Of a DNA stretch of 64,000 nucleotides, positions 12,417-23,290 are shown in pieces. Where the stretch lies: positions 7,390,404-7,454,403 of the forward strand of contig ML677366.1 in NCBI GenBank assembly GCA_007922305.1, in the 5' to 3' direction. The number at the start of each line of letters is the position of its first letter. The stretch's first letter is position 1. The translations under genes and the position numbers were made by a program. The notes beneath the pieces were generated by a model. It made no database searches, was not told where the DNA came from, and saw only the letters and a list, made by a program, of their open reading frames with translations. Source of the DNA: Dermatemys mawii. Its lineage: Eukaryota; Chordata; Testudines; Dermatemydidae.

Positions 12417-13779
12417 TGCTAGGCTCAGCTTAATCATAAAAAATCCATTTCCCCTTCGGCATTGCACTTGTGGTTTTACAGGCATAACTCCAGAATGGCT
12501 GTGTTACAGGGCAGGGCCAGCCTAGGGCAAGACAATGCTTTTTTATCTCTCCCTGTTTTGCGCTGTTTACTTTTTTTTTTTTTAGTACAATATCAGATAA
12601 CTTTGGGTAGCTAGGCGTGTTTACACTCCTAGAACTTCAGGATCCCAGCTGCGCTGCAGGGACAGAGGGTGTTTTTTAACGGGGACTAAGTGCTATTTAA
12701 TGATAGTCAGGAAATCTCCAGTACAAGAGGTAATATTTTAAAGTTCCAGGACAGTATATTATTTTACCATTCAGCAGGACACTACACATTCACTAGTGCT
12801 TGAAACTCTTTTTCTTCCAAATCTTTTCATCTTTTTCCCATTAGGAGGAAGCAGAGTTCTGGGATTTTGTAATGTTTTATAGCTCCTTTTATACATCATC
12901 ATTTCAGATTATCCCTTCTTTTTATTCTGATGCGTCGCCTGTTTCTAGATCTGCTGCATTGTAGAAATGCTTGCTTATGATGATACTGTTGTCATTGTGG
13001 CTTCCTGAAACTCTCATCTGTTTCAGATGGGCAAAGCTTATTAATGGGTTGTGTGTGGTCTTTTGTCACCAATCCATTTCCCAATTAGAACAGTGTTTGC
13101 ATCTTGCTTTTGTTAAATGAGTGTAATTTGAGCTACATCAGGAATTCACGAGAGCAACAGTCAACTGAACAGTTTCATGACAAATATGTATTTTTTTAAA
13201 ATTATCTGAAAGTGAGAGATTTATTTTTCCTTTAATACATTTCTTCAAAATTTTGGGATCTAGATTAATCATTGTCAACCAGTTGATTTTTCAAGTTAGT
13301 TCTTTTTCAAGACATGTTTTTGTGATCATATGGTCCATTTTGACTCAGGAAAGACAATTTCACATTGTGTCAATCAGAGTGTGTTTTATACCCATAAACC
13401 TTTCTTGGCTGGAAATCAATTAAATCTTTAACATTTAAAACTGCGGTTGTGGAAAAAACCACAATGTCACAACGGTGATATCATTTTATAAACCCATTTT
13501 CACATGAATTGTTTTGGTTTTTTGGCTACAAAGAAAAAGAAATTGAAAGAAATGCAAGTTGAGGTCTGGTCTCCAATGAAAAAGTATGTTCTCAAAGCTA
13601 AATTCAAGACAATCTTCAGTGTGGAAAAAAAAAAAGTTTCCTTTTTAATGCCAAATGCTTGGAATTATTTGGATAAAGTATTGCTCAGCCCATTTTTAAT
13701 GACCAAAAATAAAGAGTAGTCACAAAAAGGTGAAAGCTTCTACTGTTCAAAAGTTGGGATGGAATCTGAAGAAAAATAT

Positions 13780-14310
13780 GCTTATTTGCTTTTACCCAGA
13801 GGACCATAATGACATTTGCAATGCTCAGGGGTCAGTAGGCCAAAGTGCAGTCCAGATAAGTGGTCAGTGTTCACACAATGGTCCAATAGCCAGCAAATCC
13901 AATTCAGGGAGAAGACATGGTGAGGCAATTAGTGAGGTCTGACGAGATAGTAAGTCAGGATCTGATGCGGTGGCAAGGCAGAGTCAAGCAGGGTCCAAAC
14001 AGTAGCTAGCAGGCAAAGGCTTGTTCCACAGACAGGGCCAGAAAGGAAGCAGGAAGTTTATAGATGGCCACTGGACAATCAGGGTCAAGACCACGTGGCC
14101 AATCAGGAAGCAGATCCTGGAACCCTAGCAGCTGGCCTGTCCAAGTCTTTGAATTGCCTAGTAATTGAATGAGTTGGTGTGAAGCGATGAGCAAGGCTGC
14201 TTCCTGGGAACCTAGTCAGCTGGGGTTTGAGACCAGGGTCCTCACGATGTTTGTCGATGGGGTTGTCTCTGGGCTGTTGTCTCAATTCTTTATAAAACCT
14301 TTTGAGGTTT
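13780..14310. repeat. Degenerate TCAGG/GGCAG-rich repeat
   Basis: Irregular short motifs such as GTCAGGATC, GGCAAGGCAGAG and GGCCAGAAAGG recur. Resembles the reverse complement of the CTGACTCTG array at 27040-27290, suggesting a shared dispersed element. Origin unknown. Confidence 0.4.
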
Positions 14311-16479
14311 GGTCAGGTGGTTTGTTAATAAAGTAAAGATGTATCAGACCATCTGGTATAATCTGGACAGTCATCAATTGCAGATGTTTTCTGTAGAATC
14401 TTTATAAAACCCATGTACTAAAAAAAAAATGTTCTTAATGGTCAGAGTGTCGAGCTGAGCAATGAACTTGTTAATGAAGTGGTTGATATGTCACCACTAC
14501 AGACACTTTGATCACAGACTGGAACTTTTTGTTAAAACACTGTTTTGTCACCTGTAGGAAAGCAAACATGGTGTAGGTTTGTGAATGACATAAAGGCTCG
14601 TGCAAATAAATGCTTGTTTTTCCAAAATGTTTGTAAATCCACCGAGTGATTTTTACATTGTGAACAATATTCCTACTTTGGCTTTACTCACATTTACCAA
14701 ATTGGATAATTCAAGGGGTTAAAAACATGATGAGACCAAGCACCCTTGAGGAGTTCATCCTGTCACCTTAGAAAATCTTATTCCGCAGTCAGGAGCACTG
14801 CTTGATAGTTCAGGAAATTTTGCACAAAATAGAGCGATTCATTGCTTGTGGGTACAGCCTAGAGAAATAGTTTGACTTCTCAGGGAAGTTGGTGTGAGCT
14901 TTAAGGAGTCTGGCACTGCAGCTTACAGAGTTCTCTCTGTAGCCTAATGGAATTCATCCCCATAGCTTGAGGAATTCTATGATCATGTTCGTTATAACGA
15001 CGTAACTTCCATAAGGAGGTCACACAATGAGCAGCACACAGTAAATTAAGTGGACAGCTTCCCAGATTTTAAAGAAGTCACTTTGTAGTGGCTGTGCAGT
15101 ATTTAAAGGCATGTCTGTTAGCTTGCCAGCTCATAAACACTTGTCATTCATGTCCTTAACAAGGCCAGCAGGTCAACACTGCCTGGATTGTATTTTTAAG
15201 ACAGACAGGCATGCTGAGATTTGTCCATTTGATGTAACGTATCAAGCTGATGCTTGTTTCCAGCATAGACCCCCTGAATGGAGAAGCATCTTGGAATACA
15301 CTCAAAAGAGCTCACAGGGTATTTCATATCTCCACTATTTATTCAGTGTTGAGTCAACTGTCTTTTCCTCACTGATCCCTGAGGGGCAGAACTTTGATGC
15401 TCGAGAGAGGGTTAGTTGGTATGTAGATCATTTTTCCACCCACCTGTCCCCAGTGGGCTTTCCATGAAAACTGGCTTGTAACCACTGCACTGGCAGGAAA
15501 GTGGGGCGTAGGAAGAACATACGTGCTGCTGCATGTTGGTACGATGTAGATGGGTTTGACAGTACCACCAGTTCCAATATCCTTTTGTTGGAAAAGTGAT
15601 GATTCCAAGCAGTTTCTCTCAGTCTTGGGATTGTGTCACCGTCCAGGGGTGGGTCCCGGAGGGGGCTGCGAGATCACAGCAAACTCTGACAAAACAACAC
15701 AAAAATTCCAACATTGCTTCAGCATGGGTAGCAAAATGATGCTCAAATAGCCCAGTGTGCATAGCAGCCCTGGCAGAATCCACTTCCACAGAACTCAAGA
15801 ACTAGAAATGGACCTATGGTGCCCACTCACATGCCTGTGAATTACATCATCCTGGTACTTGTAATCCTGTCTCCTCTGGTGTCTGCTCCCAGCAACTATC
15901 ACTGTCTGCTGCTTTCTCAAAGCTAAAGAATATACCTCTTATCACAAGTGGGAGAGGCCTGGGCGTTTAGTGCTGAAGAGCCTGTCTTTGAGCCCTGCTG
16001 ATGAGTCAGGTGTATGTGTGTAGCCATAGTTTGCTGGATTTAGTTTAGAGCTGATCACAAACTGAGGGATTGAAGAGGTTGAATGGAAATACATTGGCAT
16101 AATATCACCTTTGGGTTATGTGTACTGTATGATTGTATGCATTGCCGTAACCTATGATGGGAAGCATTATTAAACAAATAGAAAAGAGCGGGCATGTGTT
16201 TGCCATTTGCGTTCAACAGAATTATGAGAGAGTACACTGTACAGTTATATGCATTATCTGCATTGCAGAAGACCTTGCTGCAGGATTTCATGAACTGATA
16301 TACCACAAGACCTTGCAAATTCCTCTGTGCATCCAAGAGACTGAGTTGGTGCTACTGTGATTTTTAGAATGCTTCATTGCATAGTCATGCAAAATCAAAG
16401 GGTGCAGAAGCTTCCCTGTTGTGTATTCTACTGTATTTGTCCCTTTTTTGGTATTGATGATAATCTCTTAAATAAAGAG

Positions 16480-16568
16480 GTTAAAAATTCCACATATGCA
16501 ATACTGACTCCTGTTTAGAACTGGTTGAAATTTTTTAAATAAAAGGTTTTTTGGGTTGCAAAATTCCT

Positions 16569-16606
<38 letters not shown>

Positions 16607-16681
16607 TTCCACAAAATGTCAGATTTCTTGCCTTTATTTATTTATTTATTTATTTATTTTAACATTTACTGGGGAAAATAT
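16480..16681. repeat. Direct repeat, left copy, with poly-A and (TTTA)n
   Basis: Begins GGTTAAAAATTCC and shares ACTGACTCCTGTTTAGAACT and CAGATTTCTTGCCTTT with the segment right of the neighbouring hAT-like element (17282-17460). It contains a 27-base A run (16576-16602) and a TTTA microsatellite (16634-16661), both absent from the right copy. Confidence 0.85.
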
Positions 16682-17281
16682 TAGGGCTGTCAAGCAATTT
16701 AAAAATATTATTTGATGTTTTCTTACTTTGCAATACCAGTTACAAAAGTGCCATGCGAATGCCTATTCTCACTTTCAGGTGACATTGTAAATAAGAAGCA
16801 GACAGCATTATGTCCCATAAATGTAAACAAACTTATTTGTCTTAGCGATTGGCTGAACAAAAAGTAGGACTGAGTGGACTTGTGGGCTCTGAAGTTTTAC
16901 ATTGTTTTGTTTTTTTTGAGTGCAGTTATGTAACAAAATATCTACATTTGTAAGTTTCACTTTCACAATAAAGGGATCGCACTACAGTACTTGTATGAGA
17001 TGAATTGAAAAATACTATTTCTTTTGTTTCATTTTACGGTGCAAATATTTGTACTAAAAATAATATGAAGTGAGCACTGTATACTTTGTATTCTGTGTTG
17101 TAAGTGAAATTAATATATTTTAAAATGTAGAAAAACATCCAAAAATTTAATAAGTTTCAGTTGGTATTCTATTGTTGAACAGTGTAATGAAAACTGCAAT
17201 TAGTCGTGATTAATTTTTTTAATTGCCATTAATTTTTTTGAGTTAATCGTGTGAGTTAATTGCAATTTATCAACAGCCCTA
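16682..17281. mobile_element. hAT-like TIR element
   Basis: Termini TAGGGCTGTCAAG and CAACAGCCCTA are inverted repeats; subterminal GTTAATCGTG and GTCGTGATTAA are related. About 600 bp and very AT-rich. Eight-base flanks match poorly (4 of 8), and instead a long direct repeat flanks the element. No coding sequence. Confidence 0.75.
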
Positions 17282-17460
17282 GTTAAAAATTCCTCACCTG
17301 CAACACTGACTCCTGTTTAGAACTGGTTGAAATTTTTCAAATAAAGTTATTTTGTTTGCAAAGTTTCTGTTTTTCAGAAGTTTTTCCACAAAATATTGCC
17401 AGATTTCTTGCCTTTTTAAAAAATATTTATTGGGGACAAAATCAAAAGTATATTACATTT
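17282..17460. repeat. Direct repeat, right copy
   Basis: Starts GTTAAAAATTCCTCACC exactly after the TAGGG element and parallels 16480-16681 up to GGGGACAAAAT. It lacks the poly-A and (TTTA)n expansions of the left copy, so those expanded after the copies separated. Confidence 0.85.
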
Positions 17461-17787
17461 TTTACCCCACTGTTTTGGTAAATGAAAAATATTGATGGTG
17501 TTTTAGATAATGTAAAAATTTGATAGGGGGAAATTATTAAAATGGCTCAAAGGATTGAAAAAAATGAATCCTTCAAAATGACAAAACAGCTTTCAATATT
17601 TAACATTTTTCATGAAACTTGTTTTGCATTTGTTGCTCGACCCTGCTTCTGCCCCTGTGATGACAACCAGCCGAGATGGTAATTATTTGTATTATCATAG
17701 TGAGTAGGAGCCCTGGTGATGGATCAGAATCCCATTCTGCTAGGCGCGGTCATGCAGCAGTTGAAGGTAATGCCTCTTGTTTTTCAG

Positions 17788-17940
17788 TGCTCAGCAGATT
17801 GCGGCAGGGGAATCCAGAAGAGAACAGTAATGTGCACGAATTCTCAAGGGAAGTGCGATGCAGCCACCAGGCCAAGAGATGAGGAAGAATGCGAGGATCA
17901 CACAGGCTGTTATGAGTGGAAAACAGGAGATTGGTCTAAG
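17788..17940 (+). CDS. ADAMTS16: ADAMTS16 exon: TSR core and start of the last TSR
   Basis: Symmetric exon of 51 codons, phase 0 on both sides. Acceptor TTGTTTTTCAG ends at 17787; the donor is AAG|GTAATG at 17940/17941. It joins the previous exon to read [12 protein letters not shown] and supplies all six cysteines of this TSR: two in CSADC, then VMC, GKC, EEC and TGC. It ends with [10 protein letters not shown], the tryptophan segment of the final TSR. The position where TSRs normally carry the O-fucose acceptor Ser/Thr is Asp here (codon GAT, 17797-17799), so the CxxS/TCxxG consensus is broken. The longer open frame around this exon starts in the intron upstream and runs into the intron downstream; only the interval between the splice sites is taken as coding. 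Exon skipping would keep frame but remove most of one TSR. Confidence 0.9.
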
Positions 17941-18433
17941 GTAATGGTGAACTCTGAGCAGTGCTTGCACTTTAATTGCCTAGATTATCAAGTCAGGAAT
18001 CTACCTTTTAAACAACCCTTCCGTGTGGATTTACGCAGCACACCGTGCCAGTACGGGAAGTGTAAGTCCCGCATTTCAGAGTTGTTGGGTTTTCATTATA
18101 CTGTTTAATAGGAAATAGACATATTTTCATGTCTTTTAATTTCATTTCCGTGCAAGTAGTTTGGGGAGTTAAACACTCCATTACAGCCTCCACAACCCAA
18201 ACATTGCAGCTTCGGGCTACTGCATGGGACACAGACATCTGTTTAAATTTTCTAAGCTGAGCAAATGGCAAAGGGAGCAGCAGAAGTTTGATTTTCTTTA
18301 TTATTATTTTTTTTTAGAAATAAATCTGTCAGTGCTCACAGTTGCAGGTATTGTTAGAAATGTGGCCACGGAGGAATAATGGGATCCTGAATAGACGCTA
18401 GTGTGGCCCATTGTGAGGAGCAGAGGGGTGCTG

Positions 18434-18565
18434 TAACTGCTGTATGACCTCCAACTCCCCCAGAGGTTTTCTCTGGCTGTGTGCCATAATTGCTGTATGA
18501 CCTCCAACCCCCAGAGGTGGTCTGTGCTATGGCTATGTTACACACACACACACACACACACACAC
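18434..18565. repeat. 53-bp tandem pair and (CA)n tract
   Basis: Two imperfect 53-bp units (from 18434 and 18487) sharing GCTGTATGACCTCCAAC and CCCCAGAGG. Directly followed by 13 CA units (18540-18565). Confidence 0.85.
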
Positions 18566-20150
18566 GTTCTCCACCATGGTGTTGGGATTTTAATGTGGGT
18601 GGCAGACCTCCCTCAAAGTCCCTTGTGAGGCTAAGAAGAGAATGAAGACGCTACACTTGGCAGGCTCACAGTTCTACCTCAGGGCTCTCCGTAGAGGTGG
18701 CACCCCCTGGCAACAACCACCCCCTTCAAGGTAGTCAGTGGGAACGAGACACAGTCCGAAGACCTCCATTATCTCCAGGATCGATCTGTCCTCCTTTAGC
18801 TCCTCACTCCCCCTGCTCTCTCCTTGCCAGGAGAAGGCGAAATCTCAGGGCTCCAGAGGGCAAAGTGAATGGTCGAATCCACTAAGAGATATTTGGTGTG
18901 GGAACTCGTTTGCTTAGGACTTTTCTGCACTGGCCTGCACACAAGAGGGTCAAGCAGGCTTTGGATTTGGCGGTAGAGAAAGCCTGCTAGGGGAAATGAA
19001 ACAAAACACTACTTAAAAAAAGGCAGGTTGGCCTAGTCAATGTGGGCTTCAAGTGCCTGGCTAACAGAGCCACAGGTTTGGGAGAACAGGTGTTAAACAG
19101 CACATTGGAAAGGACCTGATCAGCAAACCCTTCCCAAGAGAGACAAGGGGACTCAAAGCACTGAGTGCCAAATTCTGGTCCTCTGTCTCATACGAGTAGC
19201 CCCTTATGGCAAGCAGCATCTGACACTTAACTGTTTCATCACAATAAAGATGGAACCAAAGCTATACAGCTGGATCTCCCTTCGCCACCAGCACCTCAGA
19301 GCCTGGTTGCCATCACAAAAAATACACTGCGCAGTCTTATCCGTGACTCGCTCTGACTCTCTGAAATGAAAATTAGTCATTTACTTAAAAATAGAGCCAG
19401 ATCCAAAATTCCCATCCTCAGGGCCACACACTACTCACACCATTGTGAATTTAGAGCCCCTAGAGTATAGTCAGTGGACTTAATCCTGATGTACTCTGAT
19501 GTAAGTCAGAGCAGAATTGGTGCCTGAGTTTTCACTCAAACCTTAGCCACGCAGGCAGTTTTGTCTGAATAAGGACCTCAACAGTTGGCCACGCTGTTAA
19601 TAAAATCTTTTTAAATTGCTAACTTCACATTTGCTTGGAGGGCTGAAATTTCCCAGGAATATTCTGTTCCAATCCTGTTTTATCTTATCTTTGTAACTGT
19701 ACCATTCTTTAAACACAAAGCCTGCTTTGTGTTCAGGAATGTACGGCATGTGCTGAAACCGCTGGGATACGGTAGTTTCATTTCGCTTTCCAAAAAAGCA
19801 AGTTTAATTCTTGTTGTTATTGATCAAACTCCAATGAAACAGAGGCCATCGCAGGCAGATGGGCTTACCTGCCATAGCAATTTTTTTGATGACAATCAGT
19901 AATTAAAATATTTGTAAATAGATCCCCTCAGGAGGCAATTGTAGGGACTCTAGTGGTATTAATGCTGGGGAATGCATTAAGAACCTGTCGTATACAATAA
20001 GTCTATATTTATGCGGAAATAAAAACCTGCATCACAGAATGTTTTGCATATTGAACATTATTTTATTCATAACCTGGCATGCAGAACCCAGGAGAACTAG
20101 CCAAAATAAACTGTCCCCCTATATTAACAGGTGAAATAACATTATTTTTT

Positions 20151-20327
20151 AAAAGCGACAAAGAGTCCTGTGGCACCTTATAGACTAACAGACATATTGG
20201 AGCATAAGCTTTCATGGGCTAATACCCACTTCGTCGGATGCGTCCAATAAGTTTGTTAGTTTATAAGGTGCCACAGGACTCTGTCGCTTTTGCAGATCCA
20301 GACTAACATGGCTACCCCTCTGATTTA
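20151..20327 (-). mobile_element. Inverted-repeat element with hammerhead-like core
   Basis: Arms 20151-20200 and 20244-20291 are near-complementary over about 48 bases. A further tail (20292-20327) contains CAGACTAACATGGCTACC. Read on the minus strand, the centre gives CCGACGA (20237-20231), a short hairpin (20230-20214), GAAA (20213-20210), then GC-TTAT-GC-TC (20209-20200). That is the order of hammerhead core elements CUGANGA, stem II, GAAA, stem III, UH. The U of CUGA is C here, so this copy is probably inactive. From memory the family is very common in turtles; a Penelope-like origin would fit but is unproven. Confidence 0.65.
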
Positions 20328-20337
20328 TTTTTTTAAG

Positions 20338-20440
20338 AATCTTCAAACATTTCAGACATTTATTCAATCTTCATTTATTCAATCAATTTATTCAATCAAT
20401 TTATCATTTATTCAATCTTCAAACATTTCAGACAAACATT
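20338..20440. repeat. ATTTATTCAATC tandem repeat
   Basis: Several ATTTATTCAATC(AA) units sit between two copies of TCTTCAAACATTTCAGAC (from 20340 and 20417). It starts immediately after the inverted-repeat element. Confidence 0.85.
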
Positions 20441-22115
20441 TATAGCGGGAAATATGAAATAGTTGTGAATTCACCAATTACATAGATTCAGCAATCCACA
20501 GGTTTTAAACCAGTAGGAGAACCACTAAAGCCGTCATCCATTGTAACCCATCCCGCTGGTGTCGACCAGCGTAGCACAGTAGGTGGCCCCTTTTGGTGAA
20601 GATGTCATTGTTTGGAGACCAAAAGTTTGGGAGCGGTAGAGTGTAGTGAGCTCTATGAAGTCAAATTAAAAATCCCATTGTAAAACATTGTTGCTACATA
20701 AATTTCCGTGAAAGAATTTAGCGCTGATAAAATGGGAGCTTTTAGCGTTAATACAAATTAGCCTCAGAACATGCAACAACTTTGTAAAATGATTTCATTG
20801 GGCATTTTCAGTCTATTGCTGGGGGGCATTTTTTTGTGCGTGGGGGTTAATGATCAATTGTTTTGTTAGATTAAAAAAAAAGTTTTGATTCTTTATGTGC
20901 AAACAACTTCCATGGCAGCCCCACAATATGCCCTTCAGACCACCACTCATCCAAATAGTGACAACTAGGGTTTTAGAATCCATCATGCGGAACATAGGAA
21001 GAGACAAAACCTCACAAAAAGAATGAAGTCCATTTCCCCATGCTAAATTTTCCCCTACTGTTACTCACACCTTCTTCTCAATTGTTTGAAATGGGCCATC
21101 CTGATATCACTAGAAAAGTTTTTTATTCTCCTGCTGATAATAGCCCACCTTAACTGATTACCGTCTTAGAGTTGGTATGGCAACTGCCATCTTTTCATGT
21201 TCTGTGTATATGTTTGTGTGTATGTGTGTGCCACAAGCACTCCTCGTTCTTTTCACCATCATTTGGATACTTTGAAGCAATTCTATATTGGCTGAAAACT
21301 AGCTTGTTAAACATTACATTACTGGATAGTAAATTACACGTTTTGTTGTTGGTTATTGTGCTGTTTAAAGGCAGCAAGGATCAAAGTTGCTCATTTTCCC
21401 AGCACTTCACACTGAAGCATAGATTTTAAAAATGTTTCTAACCTTCAATTATTCCAGGGGTACTGCTTTTTAGCAGTACGGACATTGATGAACTACAATG
21501 GCTTAAAGATGTTGCGAATTAACTTCAGCTAGGGCTCCCAATAACCTGCTAAATTACTGCACTTCTTTAAAAGATGCAGGCAGTTAATATGCAGAATGTA
21601 TTGTTACATAAAGTTTAATAGTGTATATGATTTCTCCTGTTTGCATGTGTTAGGCTGCACTTGAGGGAGTGAGCTTTTGTTTTGAAGGATTTTGTCCTTG
21701 ACCTTGCATCCAGGATCCATCATGAGTCATGCAGTGAAAATGTACATCCTGAATGATGCAGTTCTGAGTTGGCTCAGGAGCATGTTGGGTGGACCACGGT
21801 GCTGACAAACATCAAGTGTTGCCTGAAGTTGAACAGTGCTAGGGGTTGCTTTTCAGCTCCCCAAGCTTCCCCTAAATTTCTCCCACTCCTCTACTCCCCT
21901 CCTAGTCTGGTCATGAAGAAGCAGTAAGATCAGTCAGGTACAAATCAGCAAGTGTGGTATTTTCCTCATGCGCCATTTCCCCAGTTGGCTGTTCGACTCT
22001 TTCAGGGTATAACTGGAACTAGCAATATTTAACTAGTCCGAGAATGATTCACTTGTATTCTGGATTTTTAAAAAAAGTCTGACTTTGTTTGTTTCACTTG
22101 TTTATACATCTTGAC

Positions 22116-22394
22116 CAGTGGTCCCCAATGCGGTGCCCACGGGCACCATGGTGCCCACCGGAGCATTTATGTGTGCCCGTGGGAGTGTGTGCGCTGAAAA
22201 ACTGACAAAGTGCTTGCTTCCACTGTCGGCGGCATTTCAGTAGACACAGGGACGAACGCTGCGGGGCTGCTGAAATGCCGCCGAAAGCAGAAGCAGGCAC
22301 TTTGGCGGGTTTTCGAAGGACATGCCCCGGGCATGAGAGGACACGACATAGCACAGGAATGTGCTATTGGCCACAAAAAGGTTAGGGACCACTG
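22116..22394. mobile_element. hAT-type non-autonomous element with perfect TSD
   Basis: Inverted termini CAGTGGTCCCCAATG and GTTAGGGACCACTG. Flanked by identical 8-bp ATCTTGAC at 22108-22115 and 22395-22402, a classic hAT target-site duplication. The 279-bp interior has no transposase. Confidence 0.92.
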
Positions 22395-22694
22395 ATCTTG
22401 ACATTTGCTGTTTCTGCCTTGTGAATAGTGTCTGAGTTTTGGGGTCAGCAGCACAATCAGAGTGATTCTGGTTTCCCAATTCCACTATTTAGTTATATTA
22501 TTTCAAGAGGATTATAGCCAGGAAGCCAGAATTGGGGGAACAAAAAAGTTGTTGGTGATGACATTCTCAAGGGCCCATTTTGGGTAGGTGAAGTATTAGA
22601 CATGCAATTTATTTTCCCCAGGCAACAAGTTAGCAATTATATCCTATCATAATTCATAGTCTCATGAAAAAAAGTCTTTTAAAGGAGGAAAGGT

Positions 22695-22905
22695 GCAGTT
22701 GCTGGATCATATTCTGATCTCATTTACACTTGTGTAAATCCAGAGTAATTGACTATAATGATTCCCTACAATCCATTGGTTAGAACCCAAGGATCCCACT
22801 TAACATATTGGGTCAGATATTGATCTCAGTTACAAATTAATTTAGTCAGATGAGATATTCTGGATTTACGTCAGTGTAACTGAGATCAGAATCTGACTTA
22901 TTGTG
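22695..22905. repeat. Fold-back repeats (TGTAAATCC / GGATTTAC type)
   Basis: CTGATCTCATTTACACTTGT and a second unit beginning TTGATCTCAGTTACA and ending TGTAACTGAGATCAGA; the latter forms a hairpin of about 80 bases. Typical old sauropsid fold-back. Confidence 0.55.
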
Positions 22906-23254
22906 CTAGAGCTAGACCTTTGGGTTTCATGCAGTAAGGACCACGTTCTCAGGGCAAATATAAATGTCTGAGCTGAGACACTATTGAATGGGGAAGAGAG
23001 ATTTGGAGAAGAATCATTTTTTTACCAATCTCTATTTCAAACACTTGGCTGGCACACATCTCAGAGGGTACATGGGAACCCATTACCGACCGGAACAAAT
23101 TGCAAAGCCCTAGTAAGAAACACCTTGGCAAAATGTGGTGTTAAAAATAGTTTTGCTGTCAAAGAATGTCATTAATGATAAAGCACATTTGAAAACAAGG
23201 GCTTTCTAATTGCAAAGGAGTTATTTTGGCAGTTATTTGCAGTAAATTGTATTC

Positions 23255-23258
<4 letters not shown>

Positions 23259-23288
<30 letters not shown>
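23259..23288. repeat. Poly-A tract (30 A)
   Basis: Uninterrupted run of 30 A residues. No retroelement with target duplication could be attached to it. Confidence 0.95.

Positions 23289-23290
<2 letters not shown>

Larger units (their letters stand above)
9934..17787 (+). other. ADAMTS16 intron (phase 0)
   Basis: GT-AG intron of 7,854 bases (GTAAGA...TTTTTCAG). It holds a 630-bp hAT-type element with a G-rich core, a degenerate TCAGG-rich stretch at about 13.8-14.3 kb, and a 600-bp hAT-like element flanked by roughly 190-bp direct repeats 300 bases before the next exon. The parts at 10.0-11.7, 12.5-13.7 and 14.3-16.4 kb show nothing I can name. Confidence 0.85.

Noticed and set aside
16480..17460. 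LTR retrotransposon (direct repeats around an internal region)
   Set aside because: Repeats lack TG...CA ends, no primer-binding site or polypurine tract is visible, and the internal region has hAT-like inverted ends.
23259..23288. Processed pseudogene or retrocopy marked by poly-A
   Set aside because: No coding similarity upstream and no flanking duplication could be found.
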